Shown piece after piece: positions 4,661 to 5,163 of a stretch of DNA of 5,163 nucleotides. The stretch lies in NCBI GenBank assembly GCA_022702195.1, contig JAKONB010000011.1:1-5163 (forward strand), read 5' to 3'. The position numbers and the translations under genes were made by a program. The stretch is from Beijerinckiaceae bacterium. GTDB lineage: Bacteria > Pseudomonadota > Alphaproteobacteria > Rhizobiales > Beijerinckiaceae. Within the stretch, counting starts at the first letter, position 1, and every line of letters starts with the position of its first letter. The notes under the pieces were generated by a model. That model was not told the origin of the DNA. It made no database searches and was given only the letters and a program-made list of their open reading frames with translations.

Positions 4661-5163
4661 ATGGCCGGCGCGGTAGAACAAGAATCGCATTTCCTGGCCG
4701 ATCTGGGCCGGCGCGTGCGTCATGCCAGGACCGTGCGCGGCCTGTCGCGAAAACTCCTGTCGCAGACTTCCGGGCGCTCGGAGCGCTACATCGCGCAGCT
4801 CGAGAGCGGGCAGGGCAACGTCTCCATCATCCTCCTGCGCCGCGTGGCGAACGCCATGGGCGTGCGGCTCGACGACCTCATCGCCGGGCACGAGACCAAT
4901 CCGGACTGGCACGTGGTCCGCGACCTGCTCGGGAACGCCTCGCCCGAGCAGATCGCCATGGCCAAGGGCATCCTGTCGGGCCAGGCCCAGTCGAGCGGGG
5001 CAGCCCCGCAGCCGCGCGTGGCAGTGATCGGCCTGCGCGGCGCCGGCAAGTCCACCCTGGGGCGGCGGGTCGCCGGGCGGCTCGGCTGGACCTTCGTCGA
5101 GCTGAACGCCGAGATCGAGCGCGAGAACGCCCTGTCGGTGAAGGAGATCTTCGCGATCTACGG
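4661..5163 (+). CDS. XRE-type HTH regulator fused to a shikimate-kinase-like domain (BzdR/BoxR architecture), N-terminal part
   Basis: The frame runs open past the window end; 167 full codons are present of an expected ~300. Residues about 15-76 are an XRE/HTH_3 DNA-binding domain (LGRRVRHARTVRGLSRK, then SERYIAQLESGQGN with the recognition helix near 39-48, and LLRRVANAMGVRLDDL). A linker of about 40 residues follows. From 119 a P-loop kinase domain begins: VAVIGLRGAGKST (Walker A at 124-132), RLGWTFVELNAEIE (140-153) and LSVKEIFAIYG (158-168). This two-domain layout is that of BzdR and BoxR, which bind benzoyl-CoA through the kinase-like domain and control benzoate degradation genes. Shikimate kinases have DxD where this protein has ELN, so Asn149 replaces the substrate-binding Asp and catalysis on shikimate is unlikely. 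An in-frame ATG at 4634 would add nine residues; neither start has a strong ribosome binding site, and the nearest in-frame upstream stop is at 4580. The effector and targets cannot be confirmed because downstream genes are missing. Confidence 0.88.
   Translation, partial: MAGAVEQESHFLADLGRRVRHARTVRGLSRKLLSQTSGRSERYIAQLESGQGNVSIILLRRVANAMGVRLDDLIAGHETNPDWHVVRDLLGNASPEQIAMAKGILSGQAQSSGAAPQPRVAVIGLRGAGKSTLGRRVAGRLGWTFVELNAEIERENALSVKEIFAIY

Noticed and set aside
1858..5100. Near-identical 23-base stretch in gluconokinase (1858-1880) and the HTH/kinase-like gene (5078-5100), encoding RLGWTFV
   Set aside because: Both proteins are P-loop kinases of related fold, and the segment lies at the same place after Walker A. 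Shared ancestry plus similar codon bias explains it; there is no sign of recombination.

Overview
The window looks like chromosomal DNA from a GC-rich alphaproteobacterium, most likely Hyphomicrobiales and possibly Methylobacterium-like. This rests on the strong G/C third-position bias, weak Shine-Dalgarno sites, the VPLPPRRP-type periplasmic tails and a helix-turn-helix/shikimate-kinase-like regulator. The taxonomic guess comes from style and gene content, not from a marker gene.

Layout from left to right. (1) Positions 1-189, minus strand: the first 63 codons of a lipoprotein that resembles the N-terminus of outer-membrane polysaccharide export proteins (Wza type); the rest lies outside the window. 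(2) 190-422: a divergent intergenic region with an inverted repeat at 311-344. (3) 423-3163, plus strand: a tight three-gene run. It encodes a 439-residue membrane protein with a GHSSG nucleophile elbow (putative alpha/beta-hydrolase), a gluconokinase (gntK type) and a Cof-type HAD-IIB phosphatase. The gaps are 10 and 13 bases, and the gluconokinase ribosome binding site begins on the last base of the upstream stop codon, so co-transcription is likely. (4) 3164-3387: an intergenic region with a short hairpin and a CTCAATTGAG palindrome. (5) 3388-4260: a secreted lytic transglycosylase with an SLT domain and an Ala/Pro-rich tail that carries the motif VAVPLPPRRP twice, exactly 60 residues apart. 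(6) 4261-4660: 400 bases without a convincing gene, holding a hairpin, a 14-base perfect palindrome and a locally AT-richer patch. (7) 4661 to the window end: the N-terminal 167 residues of an XRE-type HTH domain fused to a shikimate-kinase-like domain, the architecture of the benzoyl-CoA-responsive regulators BzdR and BoxR.

How the genes fit together: gluconokinase makes 6-phosphogluconate from gluconate, and the co-encoded HAD enzyme probably removes phosphate from small (sugar) phosphates. The membrane hydrolase-like protein shares their transcript, but its role is unknown. The transglycosylase acts on peptidoglycan in the periplasm and the export lipoprotein would belong to a capsule or exopolysaccharide system; neither is obviously linked to the kinase operon. 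The most interesting gene is the HTH-kinase fusion. Its ATP-binding P-loop is intact, but the Asp that holds shikimate in true shikimate kinases is replaced by Asn, which fits a sensor rather than an enzyme. I see no clearly new multi-gene system here.
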